NCBI RefSeq assembly: GCF_002970915.1
Contig: NZ_CP027190.1
Span: 1,860,001-1,924,000 of the forward strand
Reading direction: 5' to 3'
From: Lactobacillus sp. CBA3605
GTDB lineage: Bacteria; Bacillota; Bacilli; Lactobacillales; Lactobacillaceae
Length of the DNA: 64,000 nt
A program made the translations under genes and the position numbers. Below, piece by piece: positions 1-8,394 of this stretch. Positions within the stretch are counted from its first letter, which is position 1, and each line of letters begins with the position of its first letter. The notes beneath the pieces were generated by a model. That model did no database searches and was not told where the DNA came from. It saw only the letters and a list, made by a program, of their open reading frames with translations.

Positions 1-354
1 AGGATTAATCGTGGCAACAATCATTGTATCCGTCCGGGCCGAAAAATTAGTGCCACGGCCTAAAGCACCGGTATCAGTCCCCAATAATAGAATTGAGAAG
101 GGTTTCCCTTGCTTTAAAACCGCTGCAACGTTCCGCGATTTAGTTGTGCCAGTTGATTGATAAGTTGTATCCATGGTATTTTTAGCTGCATTCCAGGTTT
201 TGTAGCCCCAAGCAGCTGCGCCAGCAACAATGAAAATTAACACAATTAAAAGGGTCACTAACCAAGGATGATGTTTACGAGCCTTGATATGCGAATTTTG
301 TTGCCGCCGTCGCCGTTGACGAGGGCCCATTGGATCTTGATTATTTTCTGACAT
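1..354 (-). CDS. LCP (LytR-CpsA-Psr) family cell-wall protein, N-terminal part only
   Basis: The reading frame is open from an ATG at 354 to the window edge (118 codons, 3' end missing). A basic, glutamine-rich cytoplasmic N-terminus of about 30 residues is followed by one membrane segment (about residues 30-50). The LCP domain then begins with the family motif LLLGTDTGALGR, followed by RTDTMIVATINP, where the Arg and Asp residues are typical pyrophosphate and metal ligands. Family members sit in the membrane with an outward-facing domain and attach wall teichoic acids or other glycopolymers to peptidoglycan. The tagO gene near 57 kb would supply the teichoic acid linkage unit. The substrate cannot be told from this fragment. 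Confidence 0.88.
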   Translation of the reverse strand, partial: MSENNQDPMGPRQRRRRQQNSHIKARKHHPWLVTLLIVLIFIVAGAAAWGYKTWNAAKNTMDTTYQSTGTTKSRNVAAVLKQGKPFSILLLGTDTGALGRGTNFSARTDTMIVATINP

Positions 355-553
355 ATAAGTTCCTCATTAATTTCGTATTTTCACTAGCCCTATTTTATGC
401 CGTTTATTAACTTATTGTTCCAAAAGATGGTTGATTTAAGAAGATTTTAACAATCGTTGGTCAGACTAGTGAACCTAATCAACCGGAACACAATTATAGA
501 ATACTATAAGTAAAATTATGACTATAGTCAAACGTTTTCGGCTATGAACCACC

Positions 554-582
554 TTCAAGTAGGCTAAAAACAGTGGTATACT
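554..582 (+). promoter_or_regulatory. Promoter of the AEC transporter gene
   Basis: An extended -10, TGGTATACT (574-582), has a weak -35 TTCAAG at 554-559 with 17 bp between the hexamers. The expected start of transcription is near 589, giving a leader of about 40 nt. The region 355-553 otherwise holds only AT-rich sequence with a perfect 10-bp palindrome GACTATAGTC (520-529). The promoter of the minus-strand LCP gene must lie there too, but I cannot fix it with confidence. Confidence 0.6.
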
Positions 583-628
583 GAAACAATTCTCATTGAA
601 TTTTTATTTTACTAGGAGGGTTAGGGGC

Positions 629-1582
629 ATGCAGATCTTTTTACATAGTATTCAAGGCGTTGTGATTATCATTGTCATGATTGCAGTGGGGTATCTGTTG
701 GCAACGTGGGGCTGGTTTAATGATGACTCCACGAAACTAGTGGCGCGGTTAGTGACGCAAATTGCGTTACCTGCGTACATGATTGCCACCATCACGAAAG
801 ACTTTACGGCGCAAAAATTATTAGCAACCTTACCAGGATTGCGGTTTCCAGTCTTGAATATGGCGATTTTGTTTGGGCTATCCTTTGGGGTCATGCGCGC
901 ACTCAATATTCGCAAGTCGCATCGGGGCCTATTTTCGTCGATGTTTTTAAATTCGAATACTGTTTTTATTGGGCTACCCATTAATGAAGCTTTATTTGGG
1001 AACAGCGCGTTACCATACGTGTTGGTGTATTATATGGCGAACACGACGATTTTTTGGACGTTAGGTGTCTATTTAATTCAACGCGATGGGGTGCAGGCGA
1101 CCAAGTTTGATTGGAAGCAGACCGTGCAAAAAATCTTTTCGCCACCATTGTTGGGTTTTATGATTGGGGTCGTTTTAGTGTTATTACGACTGCAATTACC
1201 AGACTTTTTGATGCAGGACTTCACTTATATTGGCGGGATGACGGTGCCGTTATCAATGATATTTATTGGGATTTCGATGGCCAATGCTGGACTGAGCAGT
1301 ATGCGCTTAAATCGAGATAGTATCGGGATTTTATTGGGGCGGTTTATTTTTGCCCCCGTTTTAATGACGTTAATGTTGATGCCGATGGCGTTACCAGTAG
1401 AAATGAAACAAGTTTTCATTTTACAATCAGCGATGCCAGTGATGACGAATGCACCAGTGGTCGCCAAGCTCTATGGTGCGGATGCGGATTATGCTGCGGT
1501 AATGGTGACAGAAACCACCTTACTAAGCTTGATTGTGATTCCAATTTTGATGTTTGTGGTGCAGTCTAATCTAATTAGTTGA
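629..1582 (+). CDS. AEC family transporter (auxin efflux carrier / malate permease type)
   Basis: 317-residue, very hydrophobic protein with about ten predicted membrane segments in two five-helix halves, as in the bile/arsenite/riboflavin transporter superfamily. It carries AEC-like stretches such as FLNSNTVFIGLPI in the first half and a matching discontinuous region near SAMPVMTNAPVVAKLYG in the second. The start at 629 is chosen because AGGAGGG (614-620) sits 8 nt upstream; a TTG at 596 in the same frame has no ribosome binding site. In lactobacilli such proteins are often annotated as malate or other organic-acid permeases. No metabolic neighbour fixes the substrate, so only the family call is firm. 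Confidence 0.85.
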   Translation: MQIFLHSIQGVVIIIVMIAVGYLLATWGWFNDDSTKLVARLVTQIALPAYMIATITKDFTAQKLLATLPGLRFPVLNMAILFGLSFGVMRALNIRKSHRGLFSSMFLNSNTVFIGLPINEALFGNSALPYVLVYYMANTTIFWTLGVYLIQRDGVQATKFDWKQTVQKIFSPPLLGFMIGVVLVLLRLQLPDFLMQDFTYIGGMTVPLSMIFIGISMANAGLSSMRLNRDSIGILLGRFIFAPVLMTLMLMPMALPVEMKQVFILQSAMPVMTNAPVVAKLYGADADYAAVMVTETTLLSLIVIPILMFVVQSNLIS

Positions 1583-1583
1583 T

Positions 1584-1613
1584 TTGAAAACTGAATGAAA
1601 AGGGTGCTATACT
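1584..1613 (+). promoter_or_regulatory. Promoter of the EamA transporter gene
   Basis: -35 TTGAAA (1584-1589), 18 bp, then -10 TATACT (1608-1613) preceded by TGC, which makes an extended -10. It lies directly after the AEC stop codon, so the two transporters need not share a transcript. Confidence 0.65.
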
Positions 1614-1661
1614 GGATAACGTTAACCATTAAATTTTTATTAAGAAGGAAGCGAACGTTTC

Positions 1662-2681
1662 GTGAAGAAAGCATATCTTTACATTGCAATTTCGACGTTG
1701 ATGTTTAGCTCGATGGAGATTGCCCTAAAGATGGCCGGTAGTGCCTTTAATCCGATTCAACTAAATTTAATTCGATTTTTTATTGGGGCCGTTATTTTAT
1801 TGCCATTTGCCCTAACTGCGTTGAAGCAAGCTGGTCGTAAGTTGGTGGGCGCTGATTGGCGCTTATTTGCTTTGACTGGGTTTGTCTGCGTGATTGTTAG
1901 TATGTCGTTATATCAATTAGCGATTACGGTCGATCAGGCGTCAACCGTTGCCGTCCTTTTTAGTTGTAATCCAGTCTTTGCCTTACTCTTTTCATACTTG
2001 ATTTTGCATGAACGGTTAGGCCGAGCCAACTTAATTTCAGTTGTTATTTCGGTGATTGGGTTACTAATTATTGTTAATCCCACACATTTAACGAATGGCC
2101 TCGGATTGGTATTGGCGATTGGGTCAGCGATTACTTTCGGGCTATACAGTATTGTTTCGCGGTACGGTTCCGTTAAGCGCGGTTTGAATGGGTTGACGAT
2201 GACGTGTTTTACCTTCTTTGCTGGCGCCTTTGAATTATTACTAATTGCTTGGTTGACTAAGATTCCAGCGATTGCTAGCGGACTTAAGGCCGTGGGCTTA
2301 CGGCAATTTGCAGCGATTCCTATTTTAGTCAATGTGAATATGACGTATTTCTGGCTATTATTCTTTATTGGGGTTTGTGTGACCGGGGGCGGTTTTGCCT
2401 TTTACTTCTTGGCCATGGAACAAACCGATGTTTCAACGGCTTCGCTAGTGTTCTTCATTAAACCTGGCTTGGCACCAATTTTAGCAGCCTTAATTTTACA
2501 AGAAAAAATCTTGCCGACAACGATTGTAGGGATTGTCGTTATCTTGATTGGTTCCGTGGTCACCTTTGTTGGGAATCGTTTCCGGGAACGGGATAGTGCG
2601 ATGCCTGATGGGGATGATACTGCTGATCAATCTGAAAAGTCAGTCTCACAGACGACGGCAGTATCCAATTCAAAAGACTAA
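1662..2681 (+). CDS. DMT superfamily transporter, EamA family
   Basis: 339-residue membrane protein with ten predicted helices arranged as two EamA repeats (about residues 1-140 and 150-300). The C-terminal tail is hydrophilic and rich in Ser, Asp and Thr. Typical family features are the N-terminal stretch SSMEIALKMAG, the half-repeat QASTVAVLFSCNPVFALLFS and its counterpart TDVSTASLVFFIKPGLAPILA. Members export or import small metabolites such as amino acids and nucleosides; the substrate here is unknown. The GTG start at 1662 follows an AAGAAGGAAG ribosome binding site. The gene is closed by a strong terminator. Confidence 0.87.
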   Translation: MKKAYLYIAISTLMFSSMEIALKMAGSAFNPIQLNLIRFFIGAVILLPFALTALKQAGRKLVGADWRLFALTGFVCVIVSMSLYQLAITVDQASTVAVLFSCNPVFALLFSYLILHERLGRANLISVVISVIGLLIIVNPTHLTNGLGLVLAIGSAITFGLYSIVSRYGSVKRGLNGLTMTCFTFFAGAFELLLIAWLTKIPAIASGLKAVGLRQFAAIPILVNVNMTYFWLLFFIGVCVTGGGFAFYFLAMEQTDVSTASLVFFIKPGLAPILAALILQEKILPTTIVGIVVILIGSVVTFVGNRFRERDSAMPDGDDTADQSEKSVSQTTAVSNSKD

Positions 2682-2700
2682 TTTGCGTGTATTAACATAA

Positions 2701-2745
2701 AATTGGTAGTCATTCTTTTTTTGAGAATGACTACCAATTTTTTTG
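2701..2745 (+). terminator. Rho-independent terminator after the EamA gene
   Basis: A 16-bp perfect stem (AATTGGTAGTCATTCT at 2701-2716 with 2724-2739) is followed by a run of T (2738-2744). Confidence 0.93.
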
Positions 2746-2784
2746 TTAAGCGGATCAAACTGATCTTTGCTACACGCGAACGAC

Positions 2785-2814
2785 TTGCACTTCAACCTAA
2801 AAATCGATTATGAT
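2785..2814 (+). promoter_or_regulatory. Promoter of the phosphoglycerate mutase gene
   Basis: -35 TTGCAC (2785-2790), 18 bp, -10 TATGAT (2809-2814). The predicted leader is about 27 nt and includes the AGGTGG ribosome binding site. Confidence 0.7.
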
Positions 2815-2847
2815 AAGAGTATTGAAGGTTACAGGTGGCGAGAGATA

Positions 2848-3528
2848 ATGACAGAATTGGTAATTGTACGACATGGTGAGAGTACGGCTAATCGTGATAA
2901 TACTTATACTGGTTGGAGTGATGTGCCCTTAACGCCAGTAGGAATCGCCCAGGCCCGTCAAGCCGGGCAACGGATACAAGCGGCAGGCATTCAATTTGAA
3001 GCAGTGCATACGTCGGTTTTACAGCGGGCCATTGTCACGGCAAACTTGATTTTGGCAGAGATTAACCAACTTTGGTTACCAGAATATAAGTCATGGCGCT
3101 TGAATGAACGGCATTATGGGGCGTTACGGGGACAAAATAAAGATACGACGCGGCAACTTTATGGTAAGGCGCAAGTCCAACAGTGGCGACGGAGTTTTTA
3201 TACGGTGCCACCGTTATTAGCACCCAGTCAATTGAGTCATGACCGGCGTTATACGACTAATGGTCCGGCCGTTGAACCGCAAGCTGAAAGTCTACAGATG
3301 GCCTATGAGCGGATTATGCCTTACTGGATTGATCAGGTGGCGCCACAGTTGTTAGCGGGCAAGAATCAATTGATTGTGGCCCATGGCAGTACGTTACGCG
3401 CGTTAATCAAATATTTAGAACATATTAGTGATACTGGGATTGATGGCGTCGAGGTAGCGAATGGAGTGCCCATTTGTTATCAACTAGACGACCGACTGAA
3501 CATTGTGAATAAGACCGAACTGAGCTAA
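2848..3528 (+). CDS. gpmA: 2,3-bisphosphoglycerate-dependent phosphoglycerate mutase
   Basis: 226-residue enzyme interconverting 3- and 2-phosphoglycerate in lower glycolysis. The phosphohistidine motif [10 protein letters not shown] is at the N-terminus. The dPGM signatures [10 protein letters not shown] and WRRSF are present, and the second catalytic His is in [15 protein letters not shown]. Length is just under the usual 228-250. The ATG at 2848 is used because AGGTGG lies 9 nt upstream, whereas the longer frame from 2767 has no such site. It stands alone between two terminators. Lactobacilli often carry several gpm paralogues, so this may not be the main glycolytic copy. Confidence 0.9.
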   Translation: MTELVIVRHGESTANRDNTYTGWSDVPLTPVGIAQARQAGQRIQAAGIQFEAVHTSVLQRAIVTANLILAEINQLWLPEYKSWRLNERHYGALRGQNKDTTRQLYGKAQVQQWRRSFYTVPPLLAPSQLSHDRRYTTNGPAVEPQAESLQMAYERIMPYWIDQVAPQLLAGKNQLIVAHGSTLRALIKYLEHISDTGIDGVEVANGVPICYQLDDRLNIVNKTELS

Positions 3529-3529
3529 G

Positions 3530-3557
3530 AGTCTAGGGCGAACCTGGACTTTTTTTG
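3530..3557 (+). terminator. Terminator after gpmA
   Basis: Stem AGTCTAGG (3530-3537) with CCTGGACT (3543-3550), followed by a T run to 3557. Confidence 0.85.
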
Positions 3558-3612
3558 TTCAAAATTAGCTTTTTAGCTCGCTTAACTAAGTCTTGTTTAA
3601 AAGTGGGGTTAG

Positions 3613-3641
3613 TTGTGTTTGCACGATGACCTCGTTAGAAT
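3613..3641 (+). promoter_or_regulatory. Promoter of the flavin oxidoreductase gene
   Basis: -35 TTGTGT (3613-3618), 17 bp, -10 TAGAAT (3636-3641). A short dyad GAGTTGTGCACAACTC (3649-3664) lies about where transcription would begin. It could be an operator for redox control, but this is inference only. Confidence 0.55.
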
Positions 3642-3696
3642 GGGGTGTGAGTTGTGCACAACTCGTTGGCTGAGCTAATTTTTGGGAGGAAAACTA

Positions 3697-5037
3697 ATGA
3701 CTAAATCTAATTATGATTTTGACGTTTTATACCTTGGTAGTGGTCACGGTACTTTTGATGGGGCCATTCCATTAGCTGCTAAGGGGGTTCGGGTCGCAGT
3801 TGTTGAACCGGGCTTAATTGGGGGGACTTGTCCTAATCGTGGTTGTAATGCCAAGATTACGTTGGACGCCCCAGTTGCGTTGCAACGGCAATTAGCTGCG
3901 TTAAAACCAGTTTTAACAGGGACAACTAAGATTGACTGGACGGCTAATATGGCGCATAAAAAGGCCGTCATTGAAGGATTACCAGCTGCAATTGGTGGAC
4001 TATTGACTAATAGTGGTGTGCACTTAATTCAAGGTCGAGGGACGTTGGTTGATGCGCACACGGTGAATGTTGGGTCACAAACGTGCACGGCTGAAAACAT
4101 TGTTTTGGCAACGGGACTGCATTCGCACCGGTTAAATATTCCCGGGGCCGACTTATTACATGATAGTACGGACTTCCTGAGCTTAACGAAGCTACCCGCA
4201 CAATTAACCATTATTGGTGGTGGCTACATTGCGTTAGAATTTGCGACAATTGCCCAAGCAGCTGGGAGTGCGGTTACTTTAGTCTTACGTGGCAAACAAG
4301 CGTTGCGCCATTTTTATCAGCCATACGTTGAACAGCTCTTACAACAGTTAACGATTAAGGGTGTGAAGATCTATCGTGAAACAGTGGTGACGGCGGTTAA
4401 ACGAGTTGGTGATCAGTGCCAAGTTGAGACTGATACACAGCCAACTTGGTCAACTGATTGGGTCTTAGATGCAACGGGACGGGTACCAAATGTTGAAAAT
4501 CTGGGCTTAGAAAAGGTCGGTGTGATCTACAATGCTAAGGGCATCGTGGTTAATGATCATTTACAAACCAGCGTCCCTAACATTTACGCCTCAGGTGATG
4601 TGATTGATAAAGTGCAACCACGCTTAACGCCGACTGCCATATTTGAATCGACGTATCTGATGCATACGTTTGCTGGTGAAACGACGGCACCAATTGATTA
4701 CCCAGCCATTCCAACGGTGGTCTTTACATCACCAAGATTGGCGCAGGTTGGGGTCACTGCCGAGACTGCCTTAGCGCACCCTGACCAATATCGAGTGGTT
4801 ACTCATCACGTTCCTGATGATTGGTATCGCCAAGTGGGACAAGAAACCAGCGGCGATAACTGCTTGATTTTTGATCAAGACCAACATTTAGTTGGTGCGA
4901 CTGAAGTCAGTGATCAAGCGGCGGATGTGATTGATACCTTGCTTCCAGCCGTTACGTTCAAGTATGGTCCGGCGCAATTTGAACGACTCATTCATTTATT
5001 CCCAACGATTTCAGCTTCAGCTTGGGGTCAACTGTAA
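3697..5037 (+). CDS. FAD/NAD(P)-dependent disulfide reductase-like oxidoreductase
   Basis: 446-residue member of the class I pyridine nucleotide-disulfide oxidoreductases (glutathione or mycothione reductase type). It has an N-terminal FAD fold (GSGHGT, residues 14-19) and a redox pair in GGTCPNRGCNAK (Cys45 and Cys50). The second nucleotide fold is GGGYIALEFA, followed by LVLRGKQALR, whose Arg/Lys residues suggest NADPH. The second FAD motif is NIYASGDV. The C-terminal dimer domain reads HLFPTISASAW, where active reductases have HPTxxE, so the usual catalytic His-Glu pair appears to be replaced. The ATG at 3697 follows GGGAGGA. It is monocistronic. Function as a true glutathione reductase is uncertain. 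Confidence 0.82.
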   Translation: MTKSNYDFDVLYLGSGHGTFDGAIPLAAKGVRVAVVEPGLIGGTCPNRGCNAKITLDAPVALQRQLAALKPVLTGTTKIDWTANMAHKKAVIEGLPAAIGGLLTNSGVHLIQGRGTLVDAHTVNVGSQTCTAENIVLATGLHSHRLNIPGADLLHDSTDFLSLTKLPAQLTIIGGGYIALEFATIAQAAGSAVTLVLRGKQALRHFYQPYVEQLLQQLTIKGVKIYRETVVTAVKRVGDQCQVETDTQPTWSTDWVLDATGRVPNVENLGLEKVGVIYNAKGIVVNDHLQTSVPNIYASGDVIDKVQPRLTPTAIFESTYLMHTFAGETTAPIDYPAIPTVVFTSPRLAQVGVTAETALAHPDQYRVVTHHVPDDWYRQVGQETSGDNCLIFDQDQHLVGATEVSDQAADVIDTLLPAVTFKYGPAQFERLIHLFPTISASAWGQL

Positions 5038-5100
5038 AAATTTAAAGCGGAAAAAACTGACTTGTAATGCACGTTTCAGTACCTTTGAGGGTAGATACAA

Positions 5101-5147
5101 AATAGTCGCTTCAAGAATTTGCTGTGAACATTCTTGAAGCGACTATT
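5101..5147. terminator. Hairpin terminator between the converging oxidoreductase and pepC genes
   Basis: A 17-bp perfect stem (5101-5117 with 5131-5147) sits after the oxidoreductase, followed by TTTTTTTG on the plus strand. It can also form for pepC transcripts, though the T tail on that side is weak. Confidence 0.88.
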
Positions 5148-5183
5148 TTTTTGACCAAATCTTGTTTGGTGTTGTGTTTTAAC

Positions 5184-6515
5184 TTAAGCTAAGGCACCCA
5201 TTGGATCCCAAGGAGCCAAAACAGTTGGTTCTTCAGCTTGCGCTGCTTTCAAATCAGCCGTTAAGAATTGCTTGTTAACGACGACTTGATAGCAATATTC
5301 ATCGAGCCAAGCATCACTCATAACGAAGAAGCCCTTGGTCCCAACTTTATCGCCCCAGCTATTTTCAACCTTCCATTTTGTTGGTTGACCATTCACTAAG
5401 TCGACACCGGTAATGACCATGGCATGAGTCATTAAGCTTTCGCCATAATCGAGCCGTTCAGCTTTTGACATGGCTAAATCGACGTCGAATAATTCATCTT
5501 TACGATAAACATCGGTTGCCATAATGCCTTTTTGCCGGTCTGAAGATTGCCCAACGTCACAACCAAACCAGACACTTTGCCCAGCTTGTAATTGCTTGAT
5601 TGCCAATTGCTTGAAGTCAGCCATTGAAACGTTTAAATGCTTAACTGCACGACCGCCCAAGACATTTCCTAACATTTCGATGGTGTAGGTGTGGTTATAT
5701 GGCTTATCATCAGTTGGGGCATTGATGATTGAAACGTAATCATCTAAGTTCCAGCCAATGTATTTTTTAAAGAAGCTTTGAGGGGTAAGGCCTTGATCAA
5801 TGTGATAGTTTTTATCGTCATCGCGGTATTCCCAGTCGAATTCAGTAACAGGTTCACCAAAAGCCATTGCTAACATGCGATAAACTTCATTCAACATCTT
5901 TTCTTTGCGGTCTTGAATATCAGCGGCGCTCGTTTTAGCAGCGACTAATTCACGCAATTCAACGGCATCTTTACGGAGCTTTAAGTTAAGGGTGCTATTA
6001 ATTTCAGCGGATTTAGAACTGTTATAAGTTTCAGGCATGACACTCTTAGGCACAATCCCATATTTTTGAATAAGGGCAACTAACATGTCCCATTGACCAC
6101 CATCTTGTTGGGGGGTCGTCATTAACCAAGCCACTTTACGGCTACTAGTAGGTTCATCTGCGGTGGCTAAGACATTTTCGTAGAAGTAGTTCGCCTTTTC
6201 GAACTTGTCCCAGAAAAAGGTATAGTTTTGTGATAATTCAAAATCTTTTAACTTGAATTGGTCAGCCAAAGCATGGCGCATCGTATTCAATGCGGCAAAC
6301 ATCCAGCAACGGCCACTTTGTTTTTGGTTGGCAACGCTCCCGGTATCCAAATCAATTGAGAAGACGGGGGTTGTTTGACCCATGGCTTGAATATCTTGGC
6401 TACTAGCCAAAATACCATTCTTAGTGACACTGCGTTCGATGACTTTCGCATCGGCACGTTGATCTAAATCAGCTTGAAAATTAGCGATTTGATCCATACT
6501 AATTGCTTTACTCAA
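5184..6515 (-). CDS. pepC: Aminopeptidase C (bleomycin hydrolase family, C1B)
   Basis: 443-residue cytoplasmic cysteine aminopeptidase that trims peptides taken up during proteolytic growth. Papain-type catalytic residues are visible: Cys70 in NQKQSGRCWMFAALN, His in THAMVITGVD and Asn in VENSWGDK. The C-terminal tail ends in APWDPMGALA, like other lactobacillal PepC proteins; in this family the extreme C-terminus reaches into the active-site cleft and enforces aminopeptidase rather than endopeptidase activity. The TTG start at 6515 is supported by AAGGAG at 6525-6530, 9 nt upstream. It is transcribed alone, with its own gap from rpiA. Confidence 0.95.
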   Translation of the reverse strand: MSKAISMDQIANFQADLDQRADAKVIERSVTKNGILASSQDIQAMGQTTPVFSIDLDTGSVANQKQSGRCWMFAALNTMRHALADQFKLKDFELSQNYTFFWDKFEKANYFYENVLATADEPTSSRKVAWLMTTPQQDGGQWDMLVALIQKYGIVPKSVMPETYNSSKSAEINSTLNLKLRKDAVELRELVAAKTSAADIQDRKEKMLNEVYRMLAMAFGEPVTEFDWEYRDDDKNYHIDQGLTPQSFFKKYIGWNLDDYVSIINAPTDDKPYNHTYTIEMLGNVLGGRAVKHLNVSMADFKQLAIKQLQAGQSVWFGCDVGQSSDRQKGIMATDVYRKDELFDVDLAMSKAERLDYGESLMTHAMVITGVDLVNGQPTKWKVENSWGDKVGTKGFFVMSDAWLDEYCYQVVVNKQFLTADLKAAQAEEPTVLAPWDPMGALA

Positions 6516-6591
6516 AAAATCACGCTCCTTTAATCTGTTTCTAATTGTAGCGGTTTAATGGCTCACCGGCAAGTGATGTGGTTAGTAAAAA

Positions 6592-7275
6592 TTAAGGCCG
6601 GACGTTAATGATTTCCGGACCATCAGCATGACCGACAATGACGGTATTAACCATATCTAAGAAAAGTCCGTGTTCAACGACGCCGACCATGTGAATTAAA
6701 TCATCGGCGAGTGCGTGCGGGTCTGCAATTGGGTCAATTTGTAAGTCAATGAGATAATTATTAGAATCCGTACGAACAAATTCACCATTAACTTTACGAA
6801 AGACAGGATGATAGCCGCGAGAAGCCATTTTTTCGAAGACATGTTGACTGCCATAAGGGATGACTTCAACGGGTAACCCAAAGGCACCCAAGTGGTCGAC
6901 TAATTTGCTTTCGTCAACGATCCACATGACTTTGTCGGAATTAATGGCAACAATTTTTTCAAATAATAGCGCGGCACCGCCACCTTTGATTCCTTGATAG
7001 GTGGCAGAAATTTCGTCTGCCCCGTCAATCGTGAGGTCAAGGTGATCGACTTCATCCACGGATTTCATCGGAATACCTAAGCTTTTGGCTTGTTCAGCCG
7101 TGCGGTTAGAGGTTGAGACGCCAACGATGTTGAGATGTTCAGATTTAATGCGTGCACCAAGGGCATCAACCATGAACTTCACGGTTGAACCGGTACCTAA
7201 GCCAACTTGCATGCCATCTTGAACGGCAGCCGCAGCTTTTTGACCGACGAGTTGTTTCAATTGATCTTGTGTCAT
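6592..7275 (-). CDS. rpiA: Ribose-5-phosphate isomerase A
   Basis: 227-residue enzyme converting ribose 5-phosphate to ribulose 5-phosphate in the pentose phosphate pathway. Family motifs are all present: the phosphate loop [10 protein letters not shown], the catalytic DGADEI, and [12 protein letters not shown] containing the substrate-binding Lys. Length matches the family. The ATG at 7275 follows AAAGGAG; the longer frame beginning at 7302 lacks a site. It lies 48 bp downstream of the acetyltransferase gene on the same strand and may be cotranscribed with it. Confidence 0.95.
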   Translation of the reverse strand: MTQDQLKQLVGQKAAAAVQDGMQVGLGTGSTVKFMVDALGARIKSEHLNIVGVSTSNRTAEQAKSLGIPMKSVDEVDHLDLTIDGADEISATYQGIKGGGAALLFEKIVAINSDKVMWIVDESKLVDHLGAFGLPVEVIPYGSQHVFEKMASRGYHPVFRKVNGEFVRTDSNNYLIDLQIDPIADPHALADDLIHMVGVVEHGLFLDMVNTVIVGHADGPEIINVRP

Positions 7276-7323
7276 TTGCGGGACTCCTTTGTATAAAATC
7301 ACTGATTTTTAAAATGCATTAAG

Positions 7324-7605
7324 TTAGGGTTGAACTAAACAGTCGGCGTATTCAGGATGCCGGTCGAAGAAGGCTTTGGCATATGGACATAGTGGCTGCA
7401 ACTGTTTGTGTGACTCCCGGGCGGCGTCAATCACAGCTAAAGTCAATTGAGCAGCGAGGCCTTGATGACCAAAATCATCACGTACGAAAGTATGTTCAAT
7501 GACCCAAGTTTGGTCTTGATTAATGGCGGGAAAAGTAATTTCGCCAGCGAGTTGCCCCTGCTGGTCATTAAAGTAAAAACGATGTGGTTCACGGATGAAT
7601 TCCAT
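7324..7605 (-). CDS. Small GNAT-like N-acetyltransferase (YjdJ type)
   Basis: 93-residue protein of the short single-domain GNAT group. The acetyl-CoA-binding segment is in TFVRDDFGHQGLAAQLTLAVID. The C-terminal CPYAKAFFDRHPEYADCL matches the signature of the YjdJ-type family, in which the conserved Cys may take part in catalysis. The ATG at 7605 follows AAGGTGG; a longer frame from 7674 would lack a site and overlap the promoter area. The substrate is unknown. It is divergent from dut and upstream of rpiA. Confidence 0.78.
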   Translation of the reverse strand: MEFIREPHRFYFNDQQGQLAGEITFPAINQDQTWVIEHTFVRDDFGHQGLAAQLTLAVIDAARESHKQLQPLCPYAKAFFDRHPEYADCLVQP

Positions 7606-7694
7606 TGCTATCACCACCTTGTAAAGGGTTTTATAACTTAAGGTAATTAAACCGATAAATGCCCGTTTTGTCAACGATACTCTGAGTGAAAGTA

Positions 7695-7703
7695 TGGTAA
7701 AAT
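7695..7703 (+). promoter_or_regulatory. Extended -10 promoter element of dut
   Basis: TGGTAAAAT at 7695-7703, without a well-placed -35 (TTGTCA at 7668-7673 is 24 bp away). The same nonamer recurs before radA. Confidence 0.45.
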
Positions 7704-7743
7704 GTGAACACTATCATTAATTACAGAAAGCAGGCATTTTAAG

Positions 7744-8280
7744 ATGGCACGTGGATTTAAAATTGTTCAAAAATATGCAGCCCAAGACTTACGGTTGCCT
7801 TATCGCACCACAAAAAAAGCCGCTGGGTATGATTTTGAAGCTGCGGTTGATTTTAAGCTACCTTCAATTTGGAAATTAAACTTTATTAAAGTGCTTTGGC
7901 AGTTACGCCATGGTACACCTAGTTCGACCGCCGACTTGGTCGCAGCTACGAAGACGCTAAAACCGTTTTTAGTGCCAACTGGGATCAAAGCTTACATGAA
8001 TGATGATGAATACTTACTCTTAGCCAATCGATCCAGTAATCCTTTAAAGCGAGGGTTGATTCTACCGAACGGGATTGGTGTCATTGACGCTGATTATTAT
8101 GATAATCCGAATAATGAAGGTGAGATTTTTATTCAACTGATTAATTTTGGTATTCAAGATGTTCAGATAAAAAAAGGCGAACGGCTTGCACAGGGAATCT
8201 TTACGCCATATTTAACGGCAACCGATGAGACAACGGTTAAGACGACTAGAACCGGTGGTTTTGGGTCGAGCGGAAAATAG
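7744..8280 (+). CDS. dut: dUTP diphosphatase (trimeric dUTPase)
   Basis: 178-residue enzyme that hydrolyses dUTP to dUMP and pyrophosphate, keeping uracil out of DNA. All five motifs are present in order: I AAGYDFEA (residues 26-33), II ANRSSNP (94-100), III GIGVIDADYYDN (110-121), IV ERLAQGIF (146-153) and V RTGGFGSSG (169-177). It is longer than the usual 140-150 residues because of an insertion of about 35 residues after motif I (about 38-72). Nucleotide cleaning fits the neighbouring DNA repair gene radA, which has its own promoter. Confidence 0.93.
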   Translation: MARGFKIVQKYAAQDLRLPYRTTKKAAGYDFEAAVDFKLPSIWKLNFIKVLWQLRHGTPSSTADLVAATKTLKPFLVPTGIKAYMNDDEYLLLANRSSNPLKRGLILPNGIGVIDADYYDNPNNEGEIFIQLINFGIQDVQIKKGERLAQGIFTPYLTATDETTVKTTRTGGFGSSGK

Positions 8281-8306
8281 CTAAAAAAGAGTTAAAACAA
8301 GGTAAA

Positions 8307-8338
8307 TTGACGGTTTTCAGCGTTATTAATGGTAAAAT
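8307..8338 (+). promoter_or_regulatory. Promoter of radA
   Basis: Extended -10 TGGTAAAAT at 8330-8338. A TTGACG at 8307-8312 is 20 bp away, longer than ideal, so the extended -10 probably does most of the work. Confidence 0.5.
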
Positions 8339-8394
8339 AAAAGTTATATGGGTTTAATCATTAGTTTAGCGGTTGGATTGGAGGAAACGGGTTA

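Noticed and set aside
520..529. Palindrome GACTATAGTC upstream of the AEC gene as an operator
   Set aside because: Short AT-rich palindromes are common by chance and it is 45 bp from the -10.
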